Positions 39,801 through 50,002 of a stretch of 64,000 nucleotides of DNA are shown here, in pieces (positions within the stretch are counted from its first letter, which is position 1; the number at the start of each line of letters is the position of its first letter). The notes beneath the pieces were generated by a model. The model had not been told where the DNA came from, did not search any database, and worked only from the letters and a program-made list of their open reading frames with translations. Source of the stretch: Nipponacmea schrenckii. Lineage: Eukaryota > Mollusca > Gastropoda > Lottiidae. The position numbers were made by a program, and so were the translations under genes. The stretch lies in assembly GCA_030562195.1 (NCBI GenBank), contig CM060201.1, positions 19,914,454-19,978,453 on the forward strand, in the 5' to 3' direction.

Positions 39801-42800
39801 GTCTTGAAAATTCATTGGATTATATTCATTGACAATAAGATCAAATGAAAAAAAAAGGTGGTTATAGCAGTCAAGGTATTAAACACAGTTTGTAATACCT
39901 TGACCATTGTAAAAACGCATCTTTACCCTATCCCCCAACCGCTGTATCATTTACATTCGAATATTGTGTATTCCCCTTGCATACACTCCTTCATTTACTG
40001 TATTGTCATATGGGCTGAATGTTAGACAGAACGATGTCCTTGTGAATTGGACCTAATTCTGACCCATGTAAAATAAAGAGTTTATGTTTGTCTCTATGGG
40101 CTGAATATTAGACAGGATCATGTCCTTGTATATTGAACCTTATTCAGTCCTATGTAAAATAAGGAATCTATGGTTTTCCCTATGGGGTAATATTAGGACC
40201 TAATTCTGACCAATGTGAAATAAAGAGTCTATGTTTGTTTCTATGGGCTGAATAATAGACAGGATCATGTCCTTGTATATTGAACCTTATTCAGTCCTAT
40301 GTTAAATAAGGAGTCTATGGTTTTCTCTATGGGGTGATATTAAGACCTAATTCTGAGCCATGTGAAACAGAAGTTTTATTGTATAAAATTGTCCTGTTTG
40401 ATTACGTTTCGGCTTTATGCCTTCTTCAGAAACACTCAAAGTAGTCTATGATCACATTTATCTCGTCCTTCTATTTCTAAATTTCAGTTTAGAAGTTTTA
40501 TTATTTATATTAATTGTTTTGAGTGATCTATTCAGTAGACCTATAAAAAGAAAAGGAGATAAATATGCGAGTATGAACTAAAACTTTTTTTTAAAAACAT
40601 TTCAATGTTAATGTCAAACTATGAAATACAGCTGGGCTAAAATTGCCCCTATTAAGCTTTACTATGAAATTGAGAGTGAAGTAAAAATCAAGTGAGATAA
40701 AAAATCACATGAACATGACATATCCTTATTCTGAAGAACAGTCAGTAGAGGTTACAGTATAAAAATTACACTCCGGTCCGTGGCTGATGTATGACATACC
40801 TTCCATGAACATATAAATAATGATAACATTCTTATTTAACCTCAAATTATACAAAATATTTCCCTTTCTGTAAAATAAACCTCAAATCTTTATCTTTATT
40901 ACCAAGCATCTTATATTGGAGCTCTTCTATCAGGAAGATAAATATACCCCCATGACATTGCCGAGTCTGAGATATCAAACATGTGTAATCTATTTAGATG
41001 TCTAACATTTTTTATTTATTGCTCCAAGCAACAAATCTGTATTTCTGTGATAGAAATTAGGGTAAATACAAAAACTCAACTGAATGGAAACACAGAGGTT
41101 GAATTCAAATAAGTACACTTCTTCTACATCAGGATTCTTGTAAGTGCAAAGTATAATCTTACATGAAATATCTTTAAGGATTTAATAAAATGTGACTACA
41201 CTATATGCAAACAAAACAAATGCATTGCTAATACATTGATTCTAAAATTCAAGCAAACCTTAACATATTAAAATAAAGCAAATTAAACAATATTATAGCT
41301 CTATAGGTAAAAACAATTTGACCAGTTGAGTGGCATTAGGTACACCTGGAAGGGTGAAATATTCTTACTCAATTTGAAGTAATTTTCTAGATCACCACAA
41401 AACCAGCCCTAAGATGAAAAGTAGAACTGGAGAACTCATTGATGATTTTAACACAGACACTGCAAATTTGCTGGTCCCTAATTCAGCCCCTTTGGACCCC
41501 ACCCTAATTTCATGTATGCTTTTTTTAAAACCCCGGGGTAAAAACCAAAAAAAAACCCCTCTTCATTAGCCCATTAGTTGCAGAAGGGTAGGAAGTAAAA
41601 CTCCATTCACTTCTTTTACACAAGGCCAGCAGTAAACATAATGCATCAATTCTTATCTTGAGGAAGCCCTAGTGTTATGTTCAAGTTTCTACATAGGTCA
41701 ATCTACTCAATAAATACTACCTTTGGACTGACCTGTGATAGAAAACTTGTCAGATTGCCATTGGGACTAAAAATATTAGAAAACGAAAAGGATGTAATAT
41801 AATTTCAATAAGATTGTAAATAGGTGGATCATTGTTTTTAATATTTTTACAGCAGATGGTAAATAAATGACATCTCATATAAATCAAAACAACAACTCGG
41901 GGCATTGTCTATTGTTGATATTCAAATATAGAATGAGACTAAAATATGTCAACTTGCAATTGGCTGCACAAATATTTCACCGCCTGCAGCAATGTCAACT
42001 ATCATATATGTCTTATCAAACCTTGAGAGGTTCTTACCTTACTTTAGACTTTCTATTTAAGGAATAATTAGCCTTTTGTATAAAAACTGAAAATGTCAGA
42101 ACACATTTCCTTCAATAACTCATTTGTATACAAACATGTCTCATTTCAAATAGCAAGAAAAGTTTGGTCAGCACAAACAAAAGTGCAATGTTTCTACAAA
42201 TTTTAAAAAGGCAGAAGATTCTAGGAGGAACCAATGACTGAAATAAATATAGTCCAAAAGCTAAATTAGCAAATTTGAATGACAATAAACATAGGTTACT
42301 TTCCTACTTTGATAATCAAATCAACTTCAGAAAGGGTTGACTTTCAAGGGATGTTGATAATATAATATAATTAGATCTTCAGCTATGGCAAAATTTCACC
42401 TTATACCATGACTATTCATAGAAGTACTTTCAGCAATTGGTCCAGTCAATCAGAGCTCTCAACAGATAGTCTGTACACGCTAAACCAAGTACCACTGTCG
42501 AGGGCCCTAATTGGCTGTCTCTGCTATGGCTGTCTTTGCTAGGGTACAATCTGATTAAAACACAACATTCTCTGATACAAGAAAGTTGGTAATTGTAGTA
42601 CTGGTATGACCCAGATAGCAATAGATTGACATCATGGAAATGAGCAGTCTTATTCTGATGGAATGACAGTTTGGATGGTTTAACTTTAAGTTTCATTTCT
42701 AACTTTCTTGTTTGATATCTTGAAAGAAATTCAGATAAGGACAGTAAAAGTTATTGAAATCCAGATAAAGACAGTTGTAAAATTAAGAATAATTATCAAA

Positions 42801-45800
42801 TTCTGACAAGTCTACTGGAATATTCCAGGAGAACTTCACATAAAACACTTCTATTTTCTAACACATCAAAACGTTTCTCAATTCACGAATAATGTCTAGA
42901 AACCTATAAAACTGTCTGAAGGTGATAGTTGATAGAGATCATTTACTATCTTCTAATAGCTCTGAAAATAACATCATGGAATAAAACAGGAATAAGTCTA
43001 TCAGGAAAGGTATTCCAACAGATATTGTAGCCAGTATTGGTATTGGTATATGAGGGCACTTTGATCAAGTTTCAGTGTACACTGGTGTCACCTTTCTTCA
43101 TTAGCCCATTTGGTGCAGATGATTTGGAGGTAAAACTCCATTTATTTCATTTCATTTCATGGTACTATTTGGACCTTATATTGCATGATATCCTATTTCT
43201 TTATATTCAGAAGTAGCTTCAAGTTATCAGAGCAATATAGCCAACATGGGTAGACATATCTCCAAACTAAATTTTAACATCTGCCTCTATTATCTACTTA
43301 TGTATCTTTATAGTCTCCTCACAATAAAGAGCTTTTATAAAAAAGGGACATAGAAAAATTTAAATTAAGAAGTTGCTTATAATCTATACACATATCTCAG
43401 TAGTGTAGATATAGAAAGATAGATTGTTAGTATAACCAGCAGATGTTTTTTAGTCCAGTTCATGGCTTTCTAAATATTTATAATACCATATAGTTAGTAA
43501 TGGCTCTGCTTATATGAACTCACTGACTAGTGTATTTGATGGTGTCTGACAAGAGTGTAATTTCTGCTTCAATTGTCAGTCATGCACTGCTGGATATAAA
43601 ATAATACTATCATGCTTATACAGCTCCTTCCATTAATTTAAGCAATATTATGGTTGCTGATAGTGCAGCATATGCACAGAACAGTATCGATATATTTCCA
43701 AGTGTCCCTCCTTGCAATATATTAATATATCTATTATTTCTGACAGAAATAGTTACTGATAACATAATCTTTCAATGGAAATCTAGAAGCACTGTAAAAA
43801 AAATATATCTAAAAAATTTGAAGAAAAAAATTTGTGAAAAGTAAATCCCAAGTTTAAAACAAATTGAAGGTAAGGACCTTTACCTGCTCTAGTTTTCAAC
43901 TAATTTATCACTGTTATATTTAGTGAGGAAAATAAATATATAAACAATATGTTAGGTGTATGTAGTTTAATTCTATAGACTCTAGTGTTAAATCAACTCT
44001 AGTTGAGTATTATGTCATTATATATATTGATATAAACTAGTCTGTCCATTAAAAAACATAAAACATTGACTAACAATATACACACTTGTCAAATTTGTTT
44101 TTATAGGAGTTGTCCTCATATACTTCTTTCTAAATTTATCACAGTTATCTTATAACTTGTATCAGGAAATAACCAGTTAAACTACTGGGTAAACATTGGC
44201 ATTTACAGATTATAAAATACATCTGCATCAAATACATCAAATAAGCATTTTTCATCCCTCACATTGACTTGCTGTGTCCAATCAAAGACACATAGTTGTC
44301 AATTAGTGTTAATCTCATGTTTTAAATTTGTTTTGGATATATAATCCTGAGCTTCAGAATGGCTAGTTTTGTAGAACATATTGTTATATTCAGTAGACTT
44401 CATTGTCCAAAACACAGCTACACCACCAACCTTTTTGATTTCTGTAGAACATTGAAATAGGTTTATATTTCCATCAACACTACAAGATCCTTTATCCTTG
44501 TCATTCCATTCAACCTGTAACACAGACTTGGGGGATTCGGGTGAAATCTCAAGTTATTATCCCTATTAAACTCTAGACCTTCAGGTTCTGCTGCAAACAT
44601 AGCCAAACAACAGCACAATCTGCAGGATTTTCTGGCACATGTTGTTGAAATGTGGATTAGTCAACACAACTATTAGTGTTCGTTCTGTATTCAAATAAAT
44701 TTCAGCTTGGGATCTCAATAATATGATCAATCACTCTTCAAGTATTTAACATTGGATTAATAATTAGAGCCGTTTCAGTTTTCATATTTTAAGCTCAATT
44801 GACATTGTTATCAATCATATTGAAATATAGCCGGATTTGAATTTCTCTTTACATGCAAGACTCCTGCCATTAACGAGATATGTAAATTGGCCAAATTTTC
44901 TATGGGTCACCATAAAATGTGCATTGCGATACATGGTGTTTATCATGATACATGGGTCACATTAAGATGTTTATTGCAATACAAGGGTTACCGGTACCAT
45001 ACAATGTGTATCACGATACAAGGGTCACATTACAATGTGTATCATGTTACAAGAGTCACATTAGTGCAATGTGTATTGTGATACAAGGGTCACAATATGA
45101 CATATTATCAGGATACAAGGGTCACTATATGATATTATCAGGATACAAGGGTCACATTACAACTTGAATTGTAATACGGTACAAGGGTCACATTACAATC
45201 TGTATCATGATACAAGAGTCACATTACAATGTGTATTGTGATTTAAGGGTCACATTATGATGAGATCAGGATACAAGAGTCACAATATGATATCAGGATA
45301 CAAGGGTCACAATATGATATTATCAGGCTACAAGGATCACATTATAATTTGAATTGTGATACAAGGGTCACATGTGTATTGTAATAAAAGGTCAAAATAC
45401 AAAGTGTATTGCGATACAAGTAATTGGTAATGTAGTAGATTGGAGTGGATAACATCCACCCCTGAAAGAATTTTCTAACAGTCAGTGATTCTTAAAAAAG
45501 ACCTTGTGATACAACAATTCAGTGATATATCGAGCCAGCATTAGTCAAGATTGTCACAGAGTGGATATGATCTAGGTTTTGATCTAATATAAACTGAGTT
45601 TAAAATAATTTTCAAACTCTAAAATATTTTTCATATATAATTTACATCTAATATATACTTTATCATTCTCCACTTTTATAAGGTTAATTAAAAATGAAAG
45701 TTAATTAAGCAGTGTGACCTAGTTTTGGAGTTATAATGACTGATATTAATAATTAGAAATTAGAAAGCAAAGAAAGAAACATAATTAAACTTTTACTTTA

Positions 45801-47372
45801 TGTACATCAGTTACACCTAAGTTTTGGCATTAATTGGATTAATTTTGATTGGTAAACACAAATTATGACAAATTTCGACACTATTTGATATAAACTTGAC
45901 AGAACAGATTTAGAATCTTGTCAGTTCTTGAAAAGCATTTATAGAAAACTGCACAAAAAAAACATCCATATCTGCCTATTTTTCAGTAGTTTTAACCATG
46001 ATTCTCTCCAATAGATTTTAATGATAAGACAGAGTTGAAAGATGCATTTAAAAGATAATAGACACACCCTACTTTGACTTGATAAATAATTAGGCTATCA
46101 AATTCCCTGCATATACATACTGCTAATAATTCACTGTCACTAGGTCTAGCTGATCTAATTATTTAATCAACTATGACATAGAGTTAAAACCTTGTGAACC
46201 CTCAAAAGGAATTTATAGGTGAAAACAAAAGTCTAATGGTGAAAGAATTCAGAATTCCTTTAAAAGAATTAAATAAATCCTGAACTGCCCTCATTAATAT
46301 AAAGATAGAAAAATGGTTATTTTTTTTTAAAAATCTGAAATTTGATTAAAAATGAAAAAAAAAACCATATACCGGTACTTATATTTTTATCTCAATGGCA
46401 TATAGTGTCATTATTCTGTTATATATATAATATTGGGGAGTCATCTATCACATAAATATATATAAGCTCTTATGATAGATGATGACTCCCCAATCTGACA
46501 CCACAATATATAAAATAAATATTCCATGGTAACAAGCAAATATCTTGTCCTTATTTATATCAGGTATAGGGGTGTCTGGGGAGGGGGACTTTGAAGTCCA
46601 ATCAAATTATTTTTAAAATTTTAAAACATAATTTAACCTGAATTTATTAGAGTTAAAATATTCAAACTGTGGTTGAATGATCTTAAAGAAATTCCAGTAC
46701 ATATTGTTTAGAAATATAGGTTATTTTTCCCTCTACCAGACAAACACATTAAATGCCAAGATAATTATATTGTCTCCATTTAAAAGCCCACGTTTACCTG
46801 CCTTATGATATAACTATTATAGAAGTATAATGATAAATATCAAAGGTTATTATTTGTCACACCATCATTATTGTAGAGCTGCCAGCAATGTTATAATGTT
46901 GTGAAAGTATGCCTTCTTTTGTCTTCTGCAGTTCTTAGACAGACGACAGACGATATGCATGGAACTGTTCACAAGTTTACATGTAATAGTACACTTTATT
47001 ACCGGGCATTATAGCTCATAACGCACGGTTGAGAAATGCACTGTTATCTCACTGTACAACACTTACCTTTCTATCTCGATCAGAATAGGGTATAGCAAGC
47101 CACGGCATCAATGAAAAATATTCTTTAAATCCGTCTTCATCTTTATCCCAACTCACAAAAATTATTTCCAAATTTTCACCTTTTTCAGATTTTTTGAAAT
47201 TTGAATAAAATTCATCAAGTTTCGGGGTGAATCCTCTACAAGGAGGACACCAATGAGCAGAAAAATAAAGTCCGACAATTTTGTCTTTTCCACATAACGA
47301 TCTTGTTGGAACCTTGTCACCGTTTTTCTTAATTACATTATCACCTATTAATCCTTCCAATTTCGATGCCAT
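21642..47372 (-). CDS. NXN: Nucleoredoxin, complete seven-exon gene (418 aa)
   Basis: Exons with GT/AG borders and matching phases: 47372-47067, 29959-29705, 24384-24180, 23846-23758, 23593-23503, 22508-22399, 21842-21642. The protein has three thioredoxin-like units. Unit 1 has LYFSAHWCPPC (Cys42, Cys45) and FVSWDKD. Unit 2 has a second HWCPPC (Cys188, Cys191), EIIFVSSDRS, MPWFAIPF and GIPTLVMID. The third, non-catalytic C-terminal unit ends LKEARAM. Nucleoredoxins reduce disulfides in cytosol and nucleus; in vertebrates one binds Dishevelled and restrains Wnt signalling. Length (vertebrate about 435) and domain order fit. Vertebrate NXN keeps only the central CPPC, so two active-site motifs here are notable. 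Intron 1 spans 17.1 kb. I chose Met at 47372 because it lies at the usual distance before the first domain; an in-frame ATG at 47447 is also open. Confidence 0.93.
22030..22129. mobile_element. MITE-like inverted repeat in nucleoredoxin intron 6
   Basis: Arms 22030-22062 and 22097-22129 are imperfect inverted copies, with GATAT, ATATCA, CATGC and TCGAT in matching order and about a quarter of positions differing. The whole is only 100 bp with a short AT-rich centre. No target-site duplication was established. Confidence 0.5.
22399..22508 (-). CDS. NXN: Nucleoredoxin exon 6
   Basis: Acceptor CGTTTTACAG, donor GTAAGTGT. It encodes a Glu-rich stretch (EGEEEEIERAKELL) and then ELFFFYGGD, the second strand of the C-terminal unit. 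It ends in phase 0. Confidence 0.9.
22645..22680 (+). mobile_element. SINE 3' tail remnant
   Basis: GTAAAACTCCATTCATTTCATTTCAT is the 3' terminal signature shared by the SINE copies in this window. Only the tail is recognisable, inside a nucleoredoxin intron. Confidence 0.5.
23503..23593 (-). CDS. NXN: Nucleoredoxin exon 5
   Basis: Acceptor CTATCTATAG, donor GTGAGGTC. It reads EYPWYPKPLDEL and then LNESVCLVLFT, matching the linker and first strand of the C-terminal thioredoxin-like unit. Confidence 0.9.
23758..23846 (-). CDS. NXN: Nucleoredoxin exon 4
   Basis: Acceptor GTATTTTCAG, donor GTAAGTAT. It reads IPTLVMIDEKGSIIT and LNGRSSLLLD. It carries the conserved cis-Pro loop of the central thioredoxin fold. 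Confidence 0.92.
24180..24384 (-). CDS. NXN: Nucleoredoxin exon 3, second CPPC active site
   Basis: Acceptor CTATTTTTAG, donor GTAAGTGG. It begins with CPPCRHFTPEL, then EIIFVSSDRSSESF, MPWFAIPFGD and SQYGVDG. One base is left for exon 4. Confidence 0.93.
26935..27105 (-). mobile_element. tRNA-derived SINE, 5' half plus tail
   Basis: On the minus strand it begins GGAGCCGCGGTGGCTTAGTG, a tRNA-like head with a box A-like TGGCTTAGTGAGTTAG. GGTATTAATCC sits in the box B position. A central block CCCGGTTTCCCCTTGTCAG follows, then a tail CGGACATAAAACTCCATTCA. It matches 30464-30796 but lacks most of the body. Confidence 0.75.
27916..28000 (+). repeat. Dispersed repeat, short copy
   Basis: Matches the first part of the repeats at 53877-54125 and 60380-60603: AACAGGGTATACTTTATTCTTCTGGACACCTGATATCAC. 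Only this leading part is clearly shared. Confidence 0.55.
29705..29959 (-). CDS. NXN: Nucleoredoxin exon 2
   Basis: Acceptor TTTTTTTCAG, donor GTAAGTAA, phase 0 at both ends. It reads KYKVGGIPRFVLIDGENG, closing domain 1 with the cis-Pro loop (GIP). It then has FPWRIKPF and VGLYFSAHW at the start of domain 2. The exon stops exactly after the Trp of the second active-site motif. Confidence 0.92.
30464..30796 (-). mobile_element. tRNA-derived SINE, near full-length
   Basis: On the minus strand it begins GGAGCCGCAGTGGCTCAATG, with a box A-like TGGCTCAATGAGTTGG and GGTTATCTC near the box B position. It continues with CCAGTTTCCCCTTGTCAGTG, a body containing GCACACTGCATGGTATTGCA, and the tail GACGTAAAACTTCATTTCAT. 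It is the longest copy here, about 330 bp, and defines the family for the fragments. Confidence 0.8.
31690..33125. repeat. 47/48-bp satellite-like array, about 30 copies
   Basis: The unit is CAGTTATCTAGACAAGCTCC, then TTGTATAATTTGTATATTG and ATAAAGAA. Starts at 32061, 32108 and 32156 give periods of 47 and 48 bp. Two variants alternate irregularly (AATTTGTATATTG and AATTAGCATATTG), and ATAAAGAAC changes to ATATAGAAC towards the right end. Copies decay at both edges. A 69-codon open frame inside is only a repeat artefact. Confidence 0.93.
33640..34264 (-). mobile_element. Penelope-like retroelement relic, GIY-YIG endonuclease end
   Basis: The open frame 34264-33989 contains CASRNVIYVITCSDCKVQYI followed by GQ, the GIY-YIG nuclease core with its paired cysteines. 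After two in-frame stops the same frame continues HLDECTRDP, FNILFPFYQLL and YFIQKFKPLLNR to about 33845. That C-terminal pattern is common after GIY-YIG in such retroelements. The RT part is missing, so the copy is 5'-truncated and dead. A structured motif follows at 33660-33693. Confidence 0.75.
33660..33693 (-). ncRNA. Hammerhead-like CTGAAGA/GAAAC motif after Penelope-like relic (weak)
   Basis: On the minus strand TCTCC, CTGAAGA, TACTACT, GAAAC, ATATA, GGAGA, where TCTCC pairs with GGAGA. Penelope-like elements are known to carry minimal hammerhead motifs in their terminal repeats, and this one lies just downstream of a GIY-YIG relic on the same strand. No stem II is visible, so an active ribozyme is doubtful. 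Confidence 0.3.
34815..35182. repeat. Exact 47-bp direct repeat flanking a 274-bp segment
   Basis: Positions 34815-34861 and 35136-35182 are identical over 47 bases, starting CCACACAAACTGGTTTCATC. The 274 bases between them are more CpG-containing than the surroundings (TTCTCGCGGG, GAATTCGCGCGCG). They also contain a small hairpin CATTGT-TGTG-ACAATG. It could be an insertion with an unusually long flanking duplication, a partly lost tandem duplication or an assembly artefact. Confidence 0.85.
36960..37640. other. Probable low-quality consensus sequence
   Basis: The stretch is a string of short homopolymers (CCCCAAGGGG, GGGCTTTTTTTCCC, AAGGGGG, CAAAAAAATTTAAATTT), strongest at 36965-37170 and unlike the flanks. 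This pattern suggests poor base calling rather than biology. Frames across it should not be trusted. Confidence 0.5.
37731..37773 (-). other. Possible first coding exon, minus strand (unconfirmed)
   Basis: ATG at 37773-37771 in context AAAATGGC opens MAIPSTRSTPATKA and meets a donor GTAATA one base after the last full codon. It leaves one base, so it cannot join nucleoredoxin exon 2, which starts in phase 0. No following exon was identified. Confidence 0.2.
40010..40380. repeat. 86-bp tandem repeat with 147-bp higher-order alternation
   Basis: Units begin ATGGGCTGAAT or ATGGGGTxAT at 40010, 40096, about 40182, 40243 and about 40329. Full units are 86 bp. The third and fifth share a deletion of the middle part, so two related forms alternate with a combined period of 147 bp. 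About 4.5 units are visible. Confidence 0.8.
40395..40434 (-). ncRNA. Hammerhead-like CTGAAGA/GAAAC motif (weak)
   Basis: On the minus strand: TGTTT, CTGAAGA, AGGC, ATAA, AGCC, GAAAC, GTAATC, AAACA. TGTTT can pair with AAACA, and GGC with GCC, around the CUGANGA and GAAA boxes that define hammerhead ribozyme cores. The closing pair of stem II is not canonical and stem III is almost absent. I call this resemblance, not identity. Confidence 0.3.
41518..41625 (+). mobile_element. SINE 3' tail remnant next to error-like homopolymers
   Basis: CATTAGCCCATTAGTTGCAG and AAGTAAAACTCCATTCACTT match the SINE 3' end in plus orientation. Just before it, 41519-41560 is a run of homopolymers that looks like poor consensus. 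Confidence 0.5.
43098..43160 (+). mobile_element. SINE 3' tail remnant
   Basis: CATTAGCCCATTTGGTGCAG followed by GGTAAAACTCCATTTATTTC and TTTCATTTCAT, the same 3' signature as the minus-strand copies. Confidence 0.6.
44299..44513 (-). other. Exon-like open frame in nucleoredoxin intron 1 (unassigned)
   Basis: A strong acceptor GTGTTACAG precedes an open frame of about 71 codons beginning VEWNDKDKGSCSVDG and ending at a stop at 44299-44301. It has a mixed, globular-looking composition, unlike the AT-driven frames nearby. I recognise no family. It could be a relic or a chance frame. Confidence 0.2.
44900..45421. repeat. About 31-bp minisatellite, roughly 16 irregular copies
   Basis: The unit is GATACAAGGGTCACATTACA followed by ATGTGTATCAT, with frequent insertions and deletions. 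Many units contain the palindrome GTATCATGATAC. The open frames that cover it are repeat artefacts. Confidence 0.85.
46432..46494. repeat. Inverted repeat, 19-bp stem with 3-nt bulge
   Basis: ATTGGGGAGTCATCTATCA at the left and TGATAGATGATGACTCCCCA plus AT at the right are complementary except for three extra bases on the right arm. The loop is about 22 bases. It sits in nucleoredoxin intron 1. It could be a tiny MITE or a structured RNA. Confidence 0.75.
47067..47372 (-). CDS. NXN: Nucleoredoxin exon 1, first thioredoxin-like domain with WCPPC
   Basis: 102 codons from MASKLEG to DRDRK, ending at donor GTAAGTGT in phase 0. Trp41-Cys42-Pro-Pro-Cys45 is intact, and EIIFVSWDKDEDGF and MPWLAIPY follow. 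The open frame continues 25 codons upstream to another ATG at 47447, but that extension has no family resemblance. Confidence 0.92.
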
Positions 47373-50002
47373 CGTCCCAAAGTCTGTAAAACATGGAATC
47401 CTTGCAGAATATTGTACAAGAGCACGTTCAATACGACCGCCTCTCAAAGTGACTAAACTAAAAATAGACTTCTTTATTCTAGTTTGGGATAGATGTACGA
47501 AGGCCCATTGAGGACTTATTATTAATGTAATAGAGTCAGGTGCGCCAATAAAGAAATGGAGAAAATTTAAAAATCGTTACTCATTTTCGTTTGATCAAAG
47601 AAGATTAAGCAGTTACGGTTAACAAAATCCGCCCTCTTACCTGTGCATTTTTATGACCAAATAAAATTCTTAACTTTAGAGCTCGAAAGGGATCCATCCA
47701 TGTCAATGTATAGGGACATGTCGATTATAGGAGTGATTAGGGTGGTTGAAAGGTTAAAAATATTATAATGAAAGCAAACACTGGCGCTTTCACTTCTCAG
47801 CTAAATGCAGGTAATTACGAAACGAATGGTTCTCAGGGTTTAGCACCATACAGTAAATATAGGTAACTGTTATCCTACTTTTGGCGCTGAGTAGGCGCTA
47901 TATTATATTACTTTATGATTTTTAACAATTTAATGGGCATGCAAATAATTAACGGTTAGATTATCAAATATTCAATTATAACAAGAAAAATAAATTCGGT
48001 CCATGGACAGAGTTATAATCAAATAAAGATGCAACATTCTCAACAAATCTTCAGTCAAATCATCAAATGTGTCAAGGATAGAAAGAGACGGGCAGATAGG
48101 CATATATATCTAACCAAGTGAATATTGAATGGGTGTGAGCATGCGATAAAGAATTATGATCAATCCAATTATTACTATTTTCTGTCTGCAGCCTGCATGA
48201 TTATAATCGATATTTCTGATTAGTTTTCACTTCAATCGTGTCATTTTGACTTCATAAAAAAATGTCCCTTTATTGGAAACCCAACCAGACAGAATCAAAG
48301 GAGAAATCTGCATTATTCATTTCGACATTTCTTCTATCTGCATTATTCAGACGTCCAGGAGGGAAAATTGAGTAAATGATTTTCTGCTCGATTCTGAATA
48401 TTGTTGATTGTTTAAAATTTAATGCCGTTTAATGCGCCTGGCTATAATAGAGCTTTATATTAACAAAGAATTAACAGCGCATTGGGTATTGGTTAAAAAA
48501 AAATGAATGGCTTTCAGAAATGGTGGCCTATATTAATTAAAAAAACGGAGATTTACAAATCCTAAAATCAAATAAAATACATGTATTTTCATAATTGTCA
48601 ATAATGCATCTTCTAAGTCGTGGTTTTTCAGCCTATTTCTTTTGTTACAACTTGATCAATACCAATACCCCTTCCCCTGTAGATTCTTACTGCTTCATAT
48701 TGCTCCTTTAGTTTCCACCTGCAATCTTTTACATGTCGGAGAATATAGTCTGCCTGGACTAATTATGCTACCACAGAACAAAGGAAATAAACGGACCTAG
48801 TTCTGTTAATAAGAAACATAAACATAGTCATTGATATTATTATTTTATTTATCTTAACCTGTTTCATCGGTTAACAGATGATAAACATTCTCTTAGCAAC
48901 AGGTAGCAATCTGACAGCGCGGGAAATTATTACCAATCTGGCAGACGTACAAGAGTCAGGTGTCTTGACCATCAAATAACCTTCAAAATTATTATTTAAA
49001 ATCAAATTTTTTACCTCATGACATTCCTCAATGCAAAAATTGAAAATGGAAATGGAAGTTAGAAGGGTTCAAGACCAGTCCTAGAATCATTGAAATGTTG
49101 TCTTAACGAACTTACGAAATATGTACATAAATATAGTCCCTAAAGAATGTATTTAGCTTTTAAAAAAATGATGAGGTAGGCCTATGTTACATAGTTTGTC
49201 TCCAAACTAAGTGATTTCTTCCAAAAGGGCCTACTATTAAGATTTAAGTTTGTATATTGGCAAAATTTGGTCATTTCTCGAATTAGACCTATGACTTTAT
49301 CATGAACATAGCTACATATATATTTATCAGAACTCAGAATCGATGGATGTTCCAAGTTCTCGTAAGAGTTTGGTCAATATTGACCCGACACAAACTATAA
49401 AAATGTATAGGCCTACTAGAAGCAATAGAAATTCCAAGAACCTGTAACGTTATAGAGATAATATTTCAACTATAAATCACAATAAGATGGAATTTGGCAA
49501 GGATCCATGTTTATCAAAAAATAAAATAATTAATTGATCTCTGTTTATCTGAATTCTTACTTTCAATTTCCAGATAATTACTGCACTTGGAGAACTTTCA
49601 AATTTTATGTAAATAATATCAAATTCGTTTTTCTTTTGTACGTTGGACATTTTTTTGCTCAAATTCATAAAATATTTACAAAGAAATCTAGCCTCGTGTG
49701 TTATAAATTGAAACACTGAAACTAGGCCAATATAGCTTAATTAGAAGGTTCCCATATTTTAATTAAGTCTTTTAAAACAAATTCAGGTTCATAAATTATT
49801 TTGAAGTATAATTTTAACGATGTTTTGATTATGAAAATTTTACATACTACTCCTTTAAAGAGACTATAATTTTAATTGATATTTGGTATTTTATATTTTT
49901 TGTTCCTTCTATGGAACCTGCAATGGCAGGTCGTTCTGATCGTCGAATGATCTTTAATATAGCATGTTATAATTCAGGCACGATATATCTCTTAATCGAA
50001 GT

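Larger units (their letters stand above)
29960..47066. other. Nucleoredoxin intron 1 (17.1 kb), repeat-rich
   Basis: The intron is bounded by donor GTAAGTGT and acceptor TTTTTTTCAG. It holds at least four tandem arrays or duplications, one SINE, one Penelope-like relic, SINE tails and a hairpin, each listed separately. Several small minus-strand open frames inside (38716-39024, 39041-39259, 44299-44523) have no family I recognise. Confidence 0.7.

Noticed and set aside
40395..40434. Calling the CTGAAGA motif a confirmed hammerhead ribozyme
   Set aside because: Stem II lacks its canonical closing pair and stem III is nearly absent. It is reported only as a resemblance.
47373..47447. Upstream in-frame ATG for nucleoredoxin (47447)
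   Set aside because: The added 25 residues have no resemblance to the family, and a cleaner start at 47372 sits at the usual distance from the first domain. It remains possible as an alternative start.
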